The translations under genes were made by a program, and so were the position numbers. From an uncultured Prevotella sp. (GTDB lineage Bacteria; Bacteroidota; Bacteroidia; Bacteroidales; Bacteroidaceae), in contig ONBC01000031.1 in assembly GCA_900315955.1 (NCBI GenBank), forward strand, positions 1 to 48,681: 48,681 bases of DNA, read 5' to 3'. This document shows, one piece after another, positions 1 to 8,561 of this stretch. The notes below the pieces were generated by a model. That model was not told the DNA's origin, did no database searches, and saw only the letters and a list, made by a program, of their open reading frames with translations. Positions within the stretch are counted from its first letter, which is position 1. Each line of letters starts with the position of its first letter.

Positions 1-443
1 GCTGAAGTCGAATGCGCTCCAATGAAGTCTGGAGCAAACTTTTAGTCTTTTCCATCATTGTTGACTTTAGGTGTCAACCTTATTTAAAAAAAGACACACC
101 ATTTACGCTTCTTTCATGCGGAATTATTTTCTCGCCAAGCCGCAAAGGTCGCAAAGACCTTCATACCCCGCGAAGCCTCTGCGTACTTAGCATCTTTGCG
201 GGAGCCCTTTCCCTTGTTCTCTTGTGACTCATACGCGTCACCTTTCGCTTGTTGTCGCGTATTGTTATCGCAGAGTAATTAGTGTGTCCGTTTCCAATCT
301 TAAAAAAATATAAAACGGGAAAAACGATTGCACAATATTTTGTAGGAATAAACAATTTTACTAAATTTGGAAAATGAAAGAGACAGACTTCAGTCATATC
401 TCTCTGACAGAGATTGTTGAACCTATTAAAATGCCTTATAGCT
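1..443. other. 5' intergenic region with a REP-like inverted repeat
   Basis: No gene is supported in this stretch. Bases 60-78 hold a perfect 6-bp inverted repeat (GTTGAC, 7-base loop, GTCAAC). Bases 131-205 are rich in CGCAAAG and CTTTGCG words, and CCGCAAAG at 140-147 is mirrored by CTTTGCGG at 194-201, giving a large imperfect palindrome like the short interspersed intergenic repeats of many bacteria. The word ATTGTTATCGC at 261-271 recurs at 46596-46606. The debranching-enzyme promoter lies at 339-369. Confidence 0.5.
339..369 (+). promoter_or_regulatory. Bacteroidota-type promoter for the glycogen cluster
   Basis: TTTG at 339-342 is followed after 19 bases by TAAATTTG at 362-369, an excellent match to the Bacteroidota consensus TTTG-N19-21-TAnnTTTG. 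The predicted transcription start is near 376, about 70 bases before the first gene. Confidence 0.8.
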
Positions 444-2393
444 ATGAGTTATCTCAAATTTGAAAGGGCACAGATGATAAACCTGCAGGAGTCGCTCCAA
501 AAAGAGATTCTAAGAACTAACCGTTCCGGGGCCTATTCCTGTTCTACTGTTGTCGACTGTAATACCAGAAAGTATCACGGCCTGCTGGTCGTTCCTGTTC
601 CTGAGCTTGACGATGACAACCATGTGTTGCTTTCTTCTCTCGATTGCTCTGTCATTCAGCATGGAGCAGCTTTTAACCTTGGCCTGCACAAGTATCAAGG
701 AGACACATTCAGCCCTAACGGGCACAAATACATCCGCGACTTCGACTGTGACAAGATTCCTACCACCATTTATAGAGTGGGCGGTGTCGTTCTGAAGAAA
801 GAGGTCGTGTTTCAGCACTATGAGGATCGTGTGCTCATACGCTACACCCTCATGGATGCGCACTCTCCGACGGTTCTGCAGTTTCAGCCTTTCTTAGCTT
901 TTCGCAGCGTGAGACAGTTTACGCACGAAAACGCAAGAGCCAGCCGAGAATATGAAGAGGTAGAGAACGGTATCCGCACCCGTATGTACGATGGATATCC
1001 TTACCTGTATATGCAATTCTCAAAGAAGCCAACCTTCAACTTTGACCCTGACTGGTATCGCGGACTTGAATATCCCAAAGAGCAGGAACGCGGATATTCT
1101 TCGACGGAAGATCTATATGTGCCTGGCTACTTCTCTGTTCCCATCAAGAAGGACGAGAGCATCGTCTTTGCTGCGTCAACCTCCGAGTCGAAGCCACGCG
1201 GATTGAAGACGCTCTTTCAGAAAGAGGCGGACGAACGCACGCCCCGTGACAACTTCCTGCACTGCCTTATCAATGCCGCGCACCAGTTTCACGTTCACGA
1301 CAAGAATGGTAAACGATATATCCTTGCGGGTTACCCTTGGTTCAAATGCCGTGCACGCGACACCTTCGTCTCTCTACCGGGGCTTACACTCTCCATTGAT
1401 GAGGTAGACTACTTTGAGGATGCCATGGATACAGCCATCAAGCAGCTCTACCAGTTTATGGAAGGCAAAGAGCAAACGGGACTTATCACGGAGATAGACC
1501 AGCCCGATGTCCCACTGTGGGCTGTCAGAGCCGTTCAACTATATGCCAACAAGTTAGGCATCAAGCTCTGCGCGCAGAAATATGGTAAGCTGGTTAAAGA
1601 TATAATCCAATATATCCGCAGCAACAAACACCCCTATCTCGTGCTTGATACCAATGGATTGCTCAGGTGCGACGGTAAGAAAAAAGCCATGACGTGGATG
1701 AACTCTACAGCCAACGGCAGCCCCGTAGTGCCAAGAACAGGATATATTGTTGAGTTCAATGCACTGTGGTATAATGCCCTTGTCTTTGCTCAAGACATAG
1801 CCCAGGAGCTCGGCGACAACAGTTCTCTGCTGAAACTTCGCGGGCTGACGGAGACATGCAAGGCTTCGTTTGTAGCGACTTTCGTAAATAAATTCGGCTA
1901 TCTGTATGATTTCGTCGACGGCGATACGCCCGATTGGAGCGTGCGCCCGAATATGATTTTTGCCGTTGCGCTCGACAACTCTCCACTCACGCCTCAACAG
2001 CAGAAAACGGTCATCGACTATTGTACGCGTGAGCTGCTCACGCCTAAGGGACTGCGCTCGCTCTCACCCAAGAGCCCGGGCTACAACCCCATGTATGTTG
2101 GTCCCCAGAGCCAGCGCGACTACGCTTATCACCAAGGCACGGCATGGCCTTGGCTTGAAGGATTCTATTTGAGTGCTTGCATGAAGCTCTTTAAGCGTTC
2201 GCGCCTGAGTTTCATCCGCCGGCAGATGATAGGCTACGAAGATGAGATGTTCAACCATTGCATCGGCACGCTGCCGGAGCTCTTCGACGGCAATCCGCCG
2301 TTCCGCGGGAGAGGTGCCATCTCTTTCGCCGCCAATGTAGCAGGTATTCTGCGTGCCACTGAATTACTCGAGAAGTTTAACGAAAGCAAATAG
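444..2393 (+). CDS. Glycogen debranching enzyme (amylo-alpha-1,6-glucosidase type)
   Basis: This 649-residue cytoplasmic protein should remove alpha-1,6 branches from glycogen. It has the two-part architecture of bacterial GDE proteins: an N-terminal domain beginning with the conserved run around TNRSGAYSCSTVVDCNTRKYHG, broken here as TNRSGAYSCS then NTRKYHGLL, and a C-terminal (alpha/alpha)6 domain. The latter contains GYPWFKCRARDTFVSLPG, with the Arg-Asp typical of the family, and YAYHQGTAWPWLEG near the C terminus. The ATG at 444 is chosen because homologs begin at MSYLKF; the frame is open back to a TTG at 414, which lacks homology. It is first in a three-gene cluster with glycogen synthase (11-base gap) and a GH57-like protein. 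Family assignment is firm; substrate is inferred from neighbours. Confidence 0.92.
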   Translation: MSYLKFERAQMINLQESLQKEILRTNRSGAYSCSTVVDCNTRKYHGLLVVPVPELDDDNHVLLSSLDCSVIQHGAAFNLGLHKYQGDTFSPNGHKYIRDFDCDKIPTTIYRVGGVVLKKEVVFQHYEDRVLIRYTLMDAHSPTVLQFQPFLAFRSVRQFTHENARASREYEEVENGIRTRMYDGYPYLYMQFSKKPTFNFDPDWYRGLEYPKEQERGYSSTEDLYVPGYFSVPIKKDESIVFAASTSESKPRGLKTLFQKEADERTPRDNFLHCLINAAHQFHVHDKNGKRYILAGYPWFKCRARDTFVSLPGLTLSIDEVDYFEDAMDTAIKQLYQFMEGKEQTGLITEIDQPDVPLWAVRAVQLYANKLGIKLCAQKYGKLVKDIIQYIRSNKHPYLVLDTNGLLRCDGKKKAMTWMNSTANGSPVVPRTGYIVEFNALWYNALVFAQDIAQELGDNSSLLKLRGLTETCKASFVATFVNKFGYLYDFVDGDTPDWSVRPNMIFAVALDNSPLTPQQQKTVIDYCTRELLTPKGLRSLSPKSPGYNPMYVGPQSQRDYAYHQGTAWPWLEGFYLSACMKLFKRSRLSFIRRQMIGYEDEMFNHCIGTLPELFDGNPPFRGRGAISFAANVAGILRATELLEKFNESK

Positions 2394-2397
2394 GAGG
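2392..2397 (+). promoter_or_regulatory. Strong Shine-Dalgarno site of glycogen synthase
   Basis: AGGAGG overlaps the TAG stop of the debranching enzyme and lies 7 bases before the ATG at 2405. Such a full anti-16S match is uncommon in Bacteroidota, where initiation sites are usually A-rich, so this gene may be translated strongly. Confidence 0.6.
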
Positions 2398-2404
2398 ACC
2401 AGCA

Positions 2405-3676
2405 ATGATTAAAGTATTAATGTTCGGATGGGAGTATCCTCCTCACGTATATGGCGGTCTTGCCACTGCCAACTTCGGTATCTCGGAGGGTCTCCATGCG
2501 CAGGGCGATGTCCAGATTACGCTTTGTCTGCCTCGGCCTTTTGGTGACGAGGATCATACCTTTGCCCACATCGTGGCCATGAATTGCGTGCCTATCGTTT
2601 ATAAAGATGTCGACTACGACTACGTCAGGCAGCGTATCGGCAACCTTATGAGCCCGGAGGAGTATTATCATTTCCGCGATCATATCTATGCCGACTTCCG
2701 CTACATGCATGTCAACGATTTGGGCTGCATGGAGTTTGCCGGAGGTTATCCGGGCAATCTGACAGATGAGATCAACAACTACAGCATCATTGCGGGTCAA
2801 GTGGCCCGCGCTGAGGAGTTCGACATCATCCATGCCCACGACTGGCTAACCTATCCCGCGGGAATCTTTGCCAAGCAAGTGAGCGGGAAGCCTCTTTGCA
2901 TTCATGTGCATGCCACCGACTGGGACCGCTCCCGCGGCCATGTCAATCCGACCGTGTATGGCATTGAGAAGGACGGTATGGATCATGCCGACTGCATTAT
3001 GTGTGTCTCGGAGCTGACGCGCCAGACCGTTATCAATCACTATCATCAAGACCCCAGAAAAGTCTTCACTGTTCACAACGCTGTCTACCCGCTGAGCGCG
3101 GAGAATCAGGCCATCCCCCGTCCCGACCACAAAGGAAAAGAGAAGATCGTCACCTTCCTCGGACGTATCACGATGCAGAAGGGACCGGAGTATTTTGTGG
3201 AAGCTGCCAACCTGGTGCTTCACCGCACAAAGAACATCCGCTTCTGTATGGCAGGCTCCGGAGACATGATGGAAGCGATGATCTATCTCGCCGCAGAGCG
3301 AGGCATCGCCGACCGATTCCACTTCCCGGGCTTCATGCGGGGGAAACAAGTGTACGAATGCCTTAAAGACTCAGATGTCTACGTCATGCCTTCTGTCAGC
3401 GAGCCCTTCGGCATCTCTCCCCTCGAGGCCATGCAGTGCGGAACCCCGACCATTATCTCCAAGACAAGCGGATGCGGTGAGATACTCACCAACTGCCTGA
3501 AGGTCGACTACTGGGACATCAACGCTTTGGCCGATTCCATCTACAGCATCTGTCACAACGAGAGCCTCTTCAATTACCTGCAGCAACAAGGACAGGAGGA
3601 AGTGGCACAGATCACGTGGGAGAAAGTGGGCCGGTGGATCCGCGACCTCTATCTCAGAACGCTCCACCGGAAATAA
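2405..3676 (+). CDS. Glycogen synthase-like glycosyltransferase (GT-B fold)
   Basis: This 423-residue protein is a retaining GT-B glycosyltransferase, most likely adding glucose from a nucleotide sugar to glycogen. The N terminus reads MFGWEYPPHVYGGL, matching the sugar-nucleotide-binding start of starch and glycogen synthases (K/V-x-G-G-L). IHAHDWLTYPAG follows at about residues 140-151. The C-terminal domain has FLGRITMQKGPEYF and the E-x7-E motif in SEPFGISPLEAMQCGTPTI, the donor-binding and catalytic signature of GT4/GT5 enzymes. It is shorter than E. coli GlgA (about 477) and belongs to the compact form found in Bacteroidota next to the debranching enzyme. Donor (UDP- or ADP-glucose) cannot be told from sequence. 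Confidence 0.88.
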   Translation: MIKVLMFGWEYPPHVYGGLATANFGISEGLHAQGDVQITLCLPRPFGDEDHTFAHIVAMNCVPIVYKDVDYDYVRQRIGNLMSPEEYYHFRDHIYADFRYMHVNDLGCMEFAGGYPGNLTDEINNYSIIAGQVARAEEFDIIHAHDWLTYPAGIFAKQVSGKPLCIHVHATDWDRSRGHVNPTVYGIEKDGMDHADCIMCVSELTRQTVINHYHQDPRKVFTVHNAVYPLSAENQAIPRPDHKGKEKIVTFLGRITMQKGPEYFVEAANLVLHRTKNIRFCMAGSGDMMEAMIYLAAERGIADRFHFPGFMRGKQVYECLKDSDVYVMPSVSEPFGISPLEAMQCGTPTIISKTSGCGEILTNCLKVDYWDINALADSIYSICHNESLFNYLQQQGQEEVAQITWEKVGRWIRDLYLRTLHRK

Positions 3677-3721
3677 CGCAACATAAGAAAACACAATATA
3701 GCAACGAAACTTTAATCGATT

Positions 3722-5110
3722 ATGAAGACTATTTGTTTATATTTCGAGATACATCAGATCGTGCATCTGAAACGTTATCGTTTCTTCGACATAGGCACCG
3801 ATCACTACTATTATGACGACTATGAGAACGAGCGTTCCATCCGCGACATAGCCGAGCGTTCCTATATCCCCGCCCTCAACACGATAGGGGAGATGATCAA
3901 AGAGAACGGGCAGTACTTTCGCGTAGCATTCTCTCTTTCCGGTGTTGGCATGGAACAGTTGGAGCTCTACGCTCCTGAGGTTCTCGACAAGCTTGTGGAA
4001 CTGAACAAGACGGGCTGCGTGGAGTTTCTTGCGGAGCCATATCCTCATGGGCTGTCCTCACTGAAAGACAAGGCTACCTTTGCCGCCAATGTCAAAGAAC
4101 AGTGCGACAAGATGGTGGAATACTTCGGCAAGCGCCCCACCGTGCTCCGCAACTCGTCGCTCATCTATAGTGACGATATCGGGCAGCAGGCGGCAGAGAT
4201 GGGCTTCAAAGGCATGCTCACCGAAGGTGCCAAGCATGTCCTCGGTTGGAAGTCACCTCATTATGTCTACAACTGTGCCCTTGCGCCCAACTTAAAGCTC
4301 CTCTTGCGTGACATCAACCTCAGCGATGATATCAGCCTGCGCTTCAACAACAGCGACTGGGAGGGTTATCCGCTCTTTGCTGACCAGTACATCTCGCGCA
4401 TTGCGCAATTCCCTGAGCAAGAGCGCGTCGTCAACATTTTTATGGAACTCTCCGCTTTGGGTATTGCACAGCCGCTGTCGTCAAACATTCTTGATTTCCT
4501 CCATGCCCTGCCCCGTTTCGCCAAACAGCAGAACATTACGTTCTCTACACCTTCGGAGATCTGCGACCAGTTTGAAAGCGTCGGTGATCTCAATGTTCCC
4601 GATACGCTCTCCTGGGTTGACGAGGAGCGCGATGTCAGCAGTTGGTTAGGCAACGCCATGCAGCGGGAGGCTTTCAACAAGCTCTACAGCGTGACCGACC
4701 GTGTCAGAATTGCCAATGACCCTCAGGTCAATCAGGACTTCAACTATCTCCAGGCAAGCAACAACTTCCGGTTCATGTCAACGAAACCTTCGCATGTCGG
4801 TCTCGACAGAGGCATCTACAGCAGTCCCTTTGATGCGTTCACCAACTATATGAACATTCTTGGTGACTTCATTAACCGCGTCAACTCGCTCTATCCTTCC
4901 GATATCGACAACGACGAGCTCAACTCTCTGCTCACCACGATCAAGAATGAAGGTGAGGAGATCGAGATGAAGGATCAGGAGATAGCACGGTTGCAGGCAC
5001 GTCTCGAGAAGGCCGAAGCCTCTGAAGCCAACCTGCGTGAGAAATACGAGGCAAAGAAGGAAGTAAAGAAAGAAACTAAGCCAAAAGCAAAAGCAAAGGC
5101 CAAGGCGTAA
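3722..5110 (+). CDS. GH57-family alpha-amylase-like protein with altered catalytic region
   Basis: The 462-residue product matches glycoside hydrolase family 57. The start MKTICLYFEIHQ holds the family histidine, and region 3 reads GFKGMLTEGAKHVLGW, with the expected nucleophile at Glu168. Region 4, usually M-D-Y-E-T-F-G-E-H with the acid/base Asp, reads here NIFMELSALGIAQP, so Asp is replaced by Glu242 and the following residues are not kept. Activity is therefore doubtful; GH57 'alpha-amylase-like' homologs with altered catalytic residues are known in Bacteroidota. Residues about 395-462 form a charged coiled coil ending in a Lys/Ala-rich tail. It is third in the glycogen cluster, so a role in glycogen binding or branching is an inference. 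Confidence 0.85.
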   Translation: MKTICLYFEIHQIVHLKRYRFFDIGTDHYYYDDYENERSIRDIAERSYIPALNTIGEMIKENGQYFRVAFSLSGVGMEQLELYAPEVLDKLVELNKTGCVEFLAEPYPHGLSSLKDKATFAANVKEQCDKMVEYFGKRPTVLRNSSLIYSDDIGQQAAEMGFKGMLTEGAKHVLGWKSPHYVYNCALAPNLKLLLRDINLSDDISLRFNNSDWEGYPLFADQYISRIAQFPEQERVVNIFMELSALGIAQPLSSNILDFLHALPRFAKQQNITFSTPSEICDQFESVGDLNVPDTLSWVDEERDVSSWLGNAMQREAFNKLYSVTDRVRIANDPQVNQDFNYLQASNNFRFMSTKPSHVGLDRGIYSSPFDAFTNYMNILGDFINRVNSLYPSDIDNDELNSLLTTIKNEGEEIEMKDQEIARLQARLEKAEASEANLREKYEAKKEVKKETKPKAKAKAKA

Positions 5111-5123
5111 TTGTGATTAAGCA

Positions 5124-5168
5124 ATATCGCATGCCGGTTCCCTGTAATCGGCATGCGATATGTTTTTT
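5124..5168 (+). terminator. Rho-independent terminator of the glycogen cluster
   Basis: A perfect 13-bp stem (5124-5136 with 5149-5161) around a 12-base loop is followed by a T run at 5163-5168. It begins 13 bases after the GH57-like stop codon. Confidence 0.93.
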
Positions 5169-5302
5169 GTTATTGTGCTTAATTGAAAGGACAGGCGTGG
5201 GTACTGCCTTAGGGTTACGGTGCAGAGGCGAGACAAAGAATAAAGCCTTGTAATGGCTTGGAATGATAATTTGTTATTCCTTCAATAAAAATACAGAAAA
5301 AG

Positions 5303-5334
5303 TTTCTTTATTAGAATTGTTTTGTGTAATTTTG
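5303..5334 (+). promoter_or_regulatory. Promoter of the C1 peptidase gene
   Basis: TTTC at 5303-5306, a 20-base spacer and TAATTTTG at 5327-5334 fit the Bacteroidota consensus with one mismatch in the -33 element. The start codon is about 130 bases downstream, an unusually long leader for this window. Confidence 0.65.
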
Positions 5335-5470
5335 CAGTCAATTGATATAAATCATTGACACACATCAACGCAACTGATGTAAGTCAACGATTCCAAGGAA
5401 AACTTTAACTCATCTTTTCTTAGAGGCAACACTCTGGGATAATACTTAAAAAGGATAATACCGATAATCA

Positions 5471-6682
5471 ATGAAGAAAACAATTTTAGCCGCGATGGCT
5501 GTGATGCTGACCCTCAGCGCAGGAGCAGCTGAAAAGAAAGACAGTGTCAATCCCAATAAACCGGTGTTCACCGTTATCAAGAAGAACCCTATCACAAGCA
5601 TCAAGAACCAGAACCGTTCGGGTACGTGCTGGGATTTCTCCACGCTCTCGTTCTTCGAGGCTGAGATTCTGAAGAACACGGGCAAGACCTATGACCTTTG
5701 CGAGGCTTTTGTTGCTAACAAGACTTATATGGACCGTGCCATTCAGGTGGTACGTCTGCATGGCGATTGCCAGTTTGCTGAAGGCGGCAGCTGCTACGAT
5801 CCTCTGTATTGCATCCAGCACTATGGTATCGTGCCCGAGACCGCTATGCCTAAGGCAGGAAGTCAGTACGGCGACTCTTTGTTCAACTTCAACGAGTTCT
5901 TCAAGGTGATGACTCCTTATGTGCAGGCTGTGGCAAAGAGCAATGCCTCAAAGCTCTCTCCGGCTTGGAAAAACGGTCTGCAGGGAATCCTCGACTCTTA
6001 TCTGGGCAAGTGCCCCACTTCTTTCACTTATCAAGGCAAGAGCTATACCCCGAAGAGCTTTGCCGCGGCTATCGGTCTGGACAGCGCCGCGTGCAACAAC
6101 TACGTCAGCTTCACGAGCTACACCCATCATCCTTTCTGGACTTCCTTCGCTGTGGAGGTGCAGGACAACTGGCGTAACCCGCTGACCTGGAACGTGCCTA
6201 TCAATGACCTCTCGAAGATCATCGACAACGCTATCATGAACGGTTATACCGTGGCTTGGGGCGGTGACGTGTCGGAGGATGGCTTCACCCGCCAGGGCCT
6301 GGCTTACATGATCGATACCAAGAAGCTCGCAAGTCTTGAGGGCTCCGATATGGCTCGCTGGCTGAAGCTCGCGCCGGCTAAGAAGAAAAGTTTTGTCGAC
6401 TCGTTGGGTGTCAACGTCCCGGAGATTGAGCCTACACAGAAGATGCGTCAGGAGCGTTACGACGACTGGGAGCTCACCGATGACCACGGCATGCTCATCT
6501 TTGGTATCGCCAAAGACCAGAACGGAAAGGAATATTATATGGTGAAGAACTCTTGGGGTGAGACTGGTGACTACAAAGGCGTGTGGTATATGACCAAGAA
6601 CTTCATCGTGGCCAACACCATGGATTTCATGGTCAACAAGAACGCCGTGCCTAAGGATATCCGCAAGAAGTGTGGATTCTGA
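5471..6682 (+). CDS. Secreted C1-family cysteine peptidase (aminopeptidase C / bleomycin hydrolase type)
   Basis: This 403-residue protein is a papain-like (C1B) peptidase of the PepC family. Residues 1-19/20 form a signal peptide (MKKT, hydrophobic core, SAGAA), so it acts in the periplasm or outside, unlike cytoplasmic PepC of Firmicutes. The oxyanion Gln47 and nucleophile Cys53 lie in QNRSGTCWDFS, His339 in DDHGML and Asn360 in KNSWGE, so the catalytic residues are intact. It is monocistronic, between its own promoter and a terminator. Secreted members are common in Bacteroidota that use peptides as nutrients; the precise specificity is not visible. Confidence 0.9.
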   Translation: MKKTILAAMAVMLTLSAGAAEKKDSVNPNKPVFTVIKKNPITSIKNQNRSGTCWDFSTLSFFEAEILKNTGKTYDLCEAFVANKTYMDRAIQVVRLHGDCQFAEGGSCYDPLYCIQHYGIVPETAMPKAGSQYGDSLFNFNEFFKVMTPYVQAVAKSNASKLSPAWKNGLQGILDSYLGKCPTSFTYQGKSYTPKSFAAAIGLDSAACNNYVSFTSYTHHPFWTSFAVEVQDNWRNPLTWNVPINDLSKIIDNAIMNGYTVAWGGDVSEDGFTRQGLAYMIDTKKLASLEGSDMARWLKLAPAKKKSFVDSLGVNVPEIEPTQKMRQERYDDWELTDDHGMLIFGIAKDQNGKEYYMVKNSWGETGDYKGVWYMTKNFIVANTMDFMVNKNAVPKDIRKKCGF

Positions 6683-6711
6683 TTGATACCGAATCACTCA
6701 ATAAATAAAGA

Positions 6712-6738
6712 AGCTCGCTACTTTGTAGCGGGCTTTTT
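6712..6738 (+). terminator. Rho-independent terminator of the C1 peptidase gene
   Basis: A 10-bp stem (6712-6721 with 6725-6734, one T-G wobble) with a 3-base loop is followed by a T run. Confidence 0.9.
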
Positions 6739-6769
6739 CGCTTTTTTATACTTTTTGTGGTCATAATCG

Positions 6770-6800
6770 TTTCATTTGTGTGTAATTCTTCGTATCTTTG
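6770..6800 (+). promoter_or_regulatory. Promoter of recJ-recQ
   Basis: TTTC at 6770-6773, a 19-base spacer and TATCTTTG at 6793-6800 match the Bacteroidota consensus. The recJ ATG is 24 bases downstream of the box. Confidence 0.75.
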
Positions 6801-6824
6801 TTGCAGAAATAAAAAAGACTTAAA

Positions 6825-8561
6825 ATGCATTTCAAATGGAAGTATGACCCACCATCACCAGAAGAAGCACGTCAAGCCCAGGAGCTGAGCGAGAAGCTCA
6901 ACATGAGTCCGATCCTTGCTGACCTGCTCATACGTCGTGGCATCACTACGGAGAGCGGGGCGAAGCGGTTCTTCCGGCCCCAGCTCTCCGACCTCATCAA
7001 TCCCTTCCTGATGAAGGATATGGATGTAGCCGTGGATCGGCTCAACGATGCCATGGGGCGTAAGGAGCGCGTGCTTGTCTATGGTGACTACGATGTCGAC
7101 GGCTGTACCGCCGTGGCATTGGTGTACAAGTTTCTGCAACAGTTCTATTCGAACATCGACTATTATATCCCTGACCGTTACGACGAGGGGTATGGCGTGA
7201 GCAAGAAAGGCATCGACTATGCCTATCAGACGGGTGTGAAGCTCATCATCATCCTCGACTGTGGCATCAAGGCGCACGAGATGATAGCCTATGCCAAAAG
7301 CTTAGGTATCGACTTCGTCATCTGCGACCATCACATGCCTGACGAGACGCTGCCCGACGCTGTGGCGATCCTCAACCCCAAGCGGGCTGACGACACCTAT
7401 CCTTTCAAGCACCTTTGTGGCTGCGGGGTAGGGTTCAAGTTCATGCAGGCGTTTTCGAAGAACAACGGTATCCCGTTCTCACGGCTCATCCCACTGCTCG
7501 ATTTCTGTGCGGTGAGTATCGCCGCCGACCTCGTGCCGGTGGTGGATGAGAACCGCATTCTCGCTTTCCACGGGCTGAAACAGCTCAACCAGAACCCCTC
7601 GGTGGGTTTGAAGGCGATTATTGACATCTGCGGTCTTAGCGGGCGGGAGATCTCCATGAGCGACATTATCTTCAAGATCGGCCCCCGTATCAATGCCTCC
7701 GGGCGCATGGAGAACGGTAAGAAGAGTGTCGACCTGTTGGTAGAGAAAGATTTCAATGCGGCTGTGCGCATGGCGCGTCATATCGACGAGTATAACGAGC
7801 AGCGCAAGGACATCGACAAGCAGATGACGGAGGAGGCCAACCAGATCGTGTCGCGTATCGACGCGCAGAAGCACCACTCGTCTATCGTGCTTTACGATGA
7901 GCATTGGAAGAAGGGAGTCATCGGCATTGTGGCCTCGCGCTTGACAGAGCTCTATTTCCGTCCTACTGTCGTGCTGACGAAGGATGGGGATCTCGCGACG
8001 GGCTCAGCGCGCTCCGTCATGGGCTTCGACATCTATTCAGCCATCAAGAGCTGTCGTGACCTGTTGCTCAACTTCGGTGGGCACACCTATGCGGCAGGAC
8101 TGACGCTGAAATGGAGCGACGTGCCGGAGTTTCGCAACCGTTTCCAGCATTACGTTGACGAACATATCCATCCTGAGCAGACCGAGGCAATTCTCCATAT
8201 CGATGCCGAGCTCGATTTCAAGGACATCACCAAGCGGTTCTACAACGATCTGAAGCGTTTTGCTCCCTTTGGTCCCGAGAACGAGAAACCGATGTTCAGT
8301 ACGAAGGGTGTCTACGATTACGGTACAAGTAAGGTCGTTGGCCGCTCACAGGAGCATATCAAACTGGAACTCGTCGACTCGAAGTCAGGGGCGGTCGTCA
8401 ACGGCATTGCCTTCGGGCAGAGTGCCTCGGCCAGATACATCAAGTCGAAGCGCTCGTTCGATATCGCCTATACGCTGGCGGCCAACGTGTTCAAGCGCAA
8501 CCAGGTACAACTGCAGATAGAAGACATCCGGCCCACAGAGCAGACAGAGAATGAGTCCTGA
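6825..8561 (+). CDS. Single-stranded-DNA-specific exonuclease RecJ
   Basis: RecJ degrades single-stranded DNA 5' to 3' during RecF-pathway recombination and mismatch or base-excision repair. The 578-residue protein has the DHH phosphoesterase motifs in order: DYDVDG at residues 88-93, an LDCG block near 145, and DHH at 168-170, followed by the DHHA1-type NFGGHTYAAGL block and an OB-like C-terminal domain. The length is normal for the family (about 560-580). The start follows the promoter by a short leader. The 3' end overlaps recQ by 11 bases, so the two should be co-transcribed and translationally coupled; together they resect DNA ends. Confidence 0.96.
   Translation: MHFKWKYDPPSPEEARQAQELSEKLNMSPILADLLIRRGITTESGAKRFFRPQLSDLINPFLMKDMDVAVDRLNDAMGRKERVLVYGDYDVDGCTAVALVYKFLQQFYSNIDYYIPDRYDEGYGVSKKGIDYAYQTGVKLIIILDCGIKAHEMIAYAKSLGIDFVICDHHMPDETLPDAVAILNPKRADDTYPFKHLCGCGVGFKFMQAFSKNNGIPFSRLIPLLDFCAVSIAADLVPVVDENRILAFHGLKQLNQNPSVGLKAIIDICGLSGREISMSDIIFKIGPRINASGRMENGKKSVDLLVEKDFNAAVRMARHIDEYNEQRKDIDKQMTEEANQIVSRIDAQKHHSSIVLYDEHWKKGVIGIVASRLTELYFRPTVVLTKDGDLATGSARSVMGFDIYSAIKSCRDLLLNFGGHTYAAGLTLKWSDVPEFRNRFQHYVDEHIHPEQTEAILHIDAELDFKDITKRFYNDLKRFAPFGPENEKPMFSTKGVYDYGTSKVVGRSQEHIKLELVDSKSGAVVNGIAFGQSASARYIKSKRSFDIAYTLAANVFKRNQVQLQIEDIRPTEQTENES

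Larger units (their letters stand above)
5111..5470. other. Intergenic region between GH57-like gene and C1 peptidase
   Basis: The 360 bases hold the terminator above, the peptidase promoter at 5303-5334 and a leader of about 130 bases. The leader contains an inverted repeat ACATCA (5362-5367) / TGATGT (5375-5380), a possible operator or small hairpin. No ORF or RNA gene was recognised. Confidence 0.5.

Noticed and set aside
161-397. 78-codon minus-strand ORF before the glycogen genes
   Set aside because: It spans the promoter of the glycogen cluster and the REP-like repeat; no family or ribosome site.
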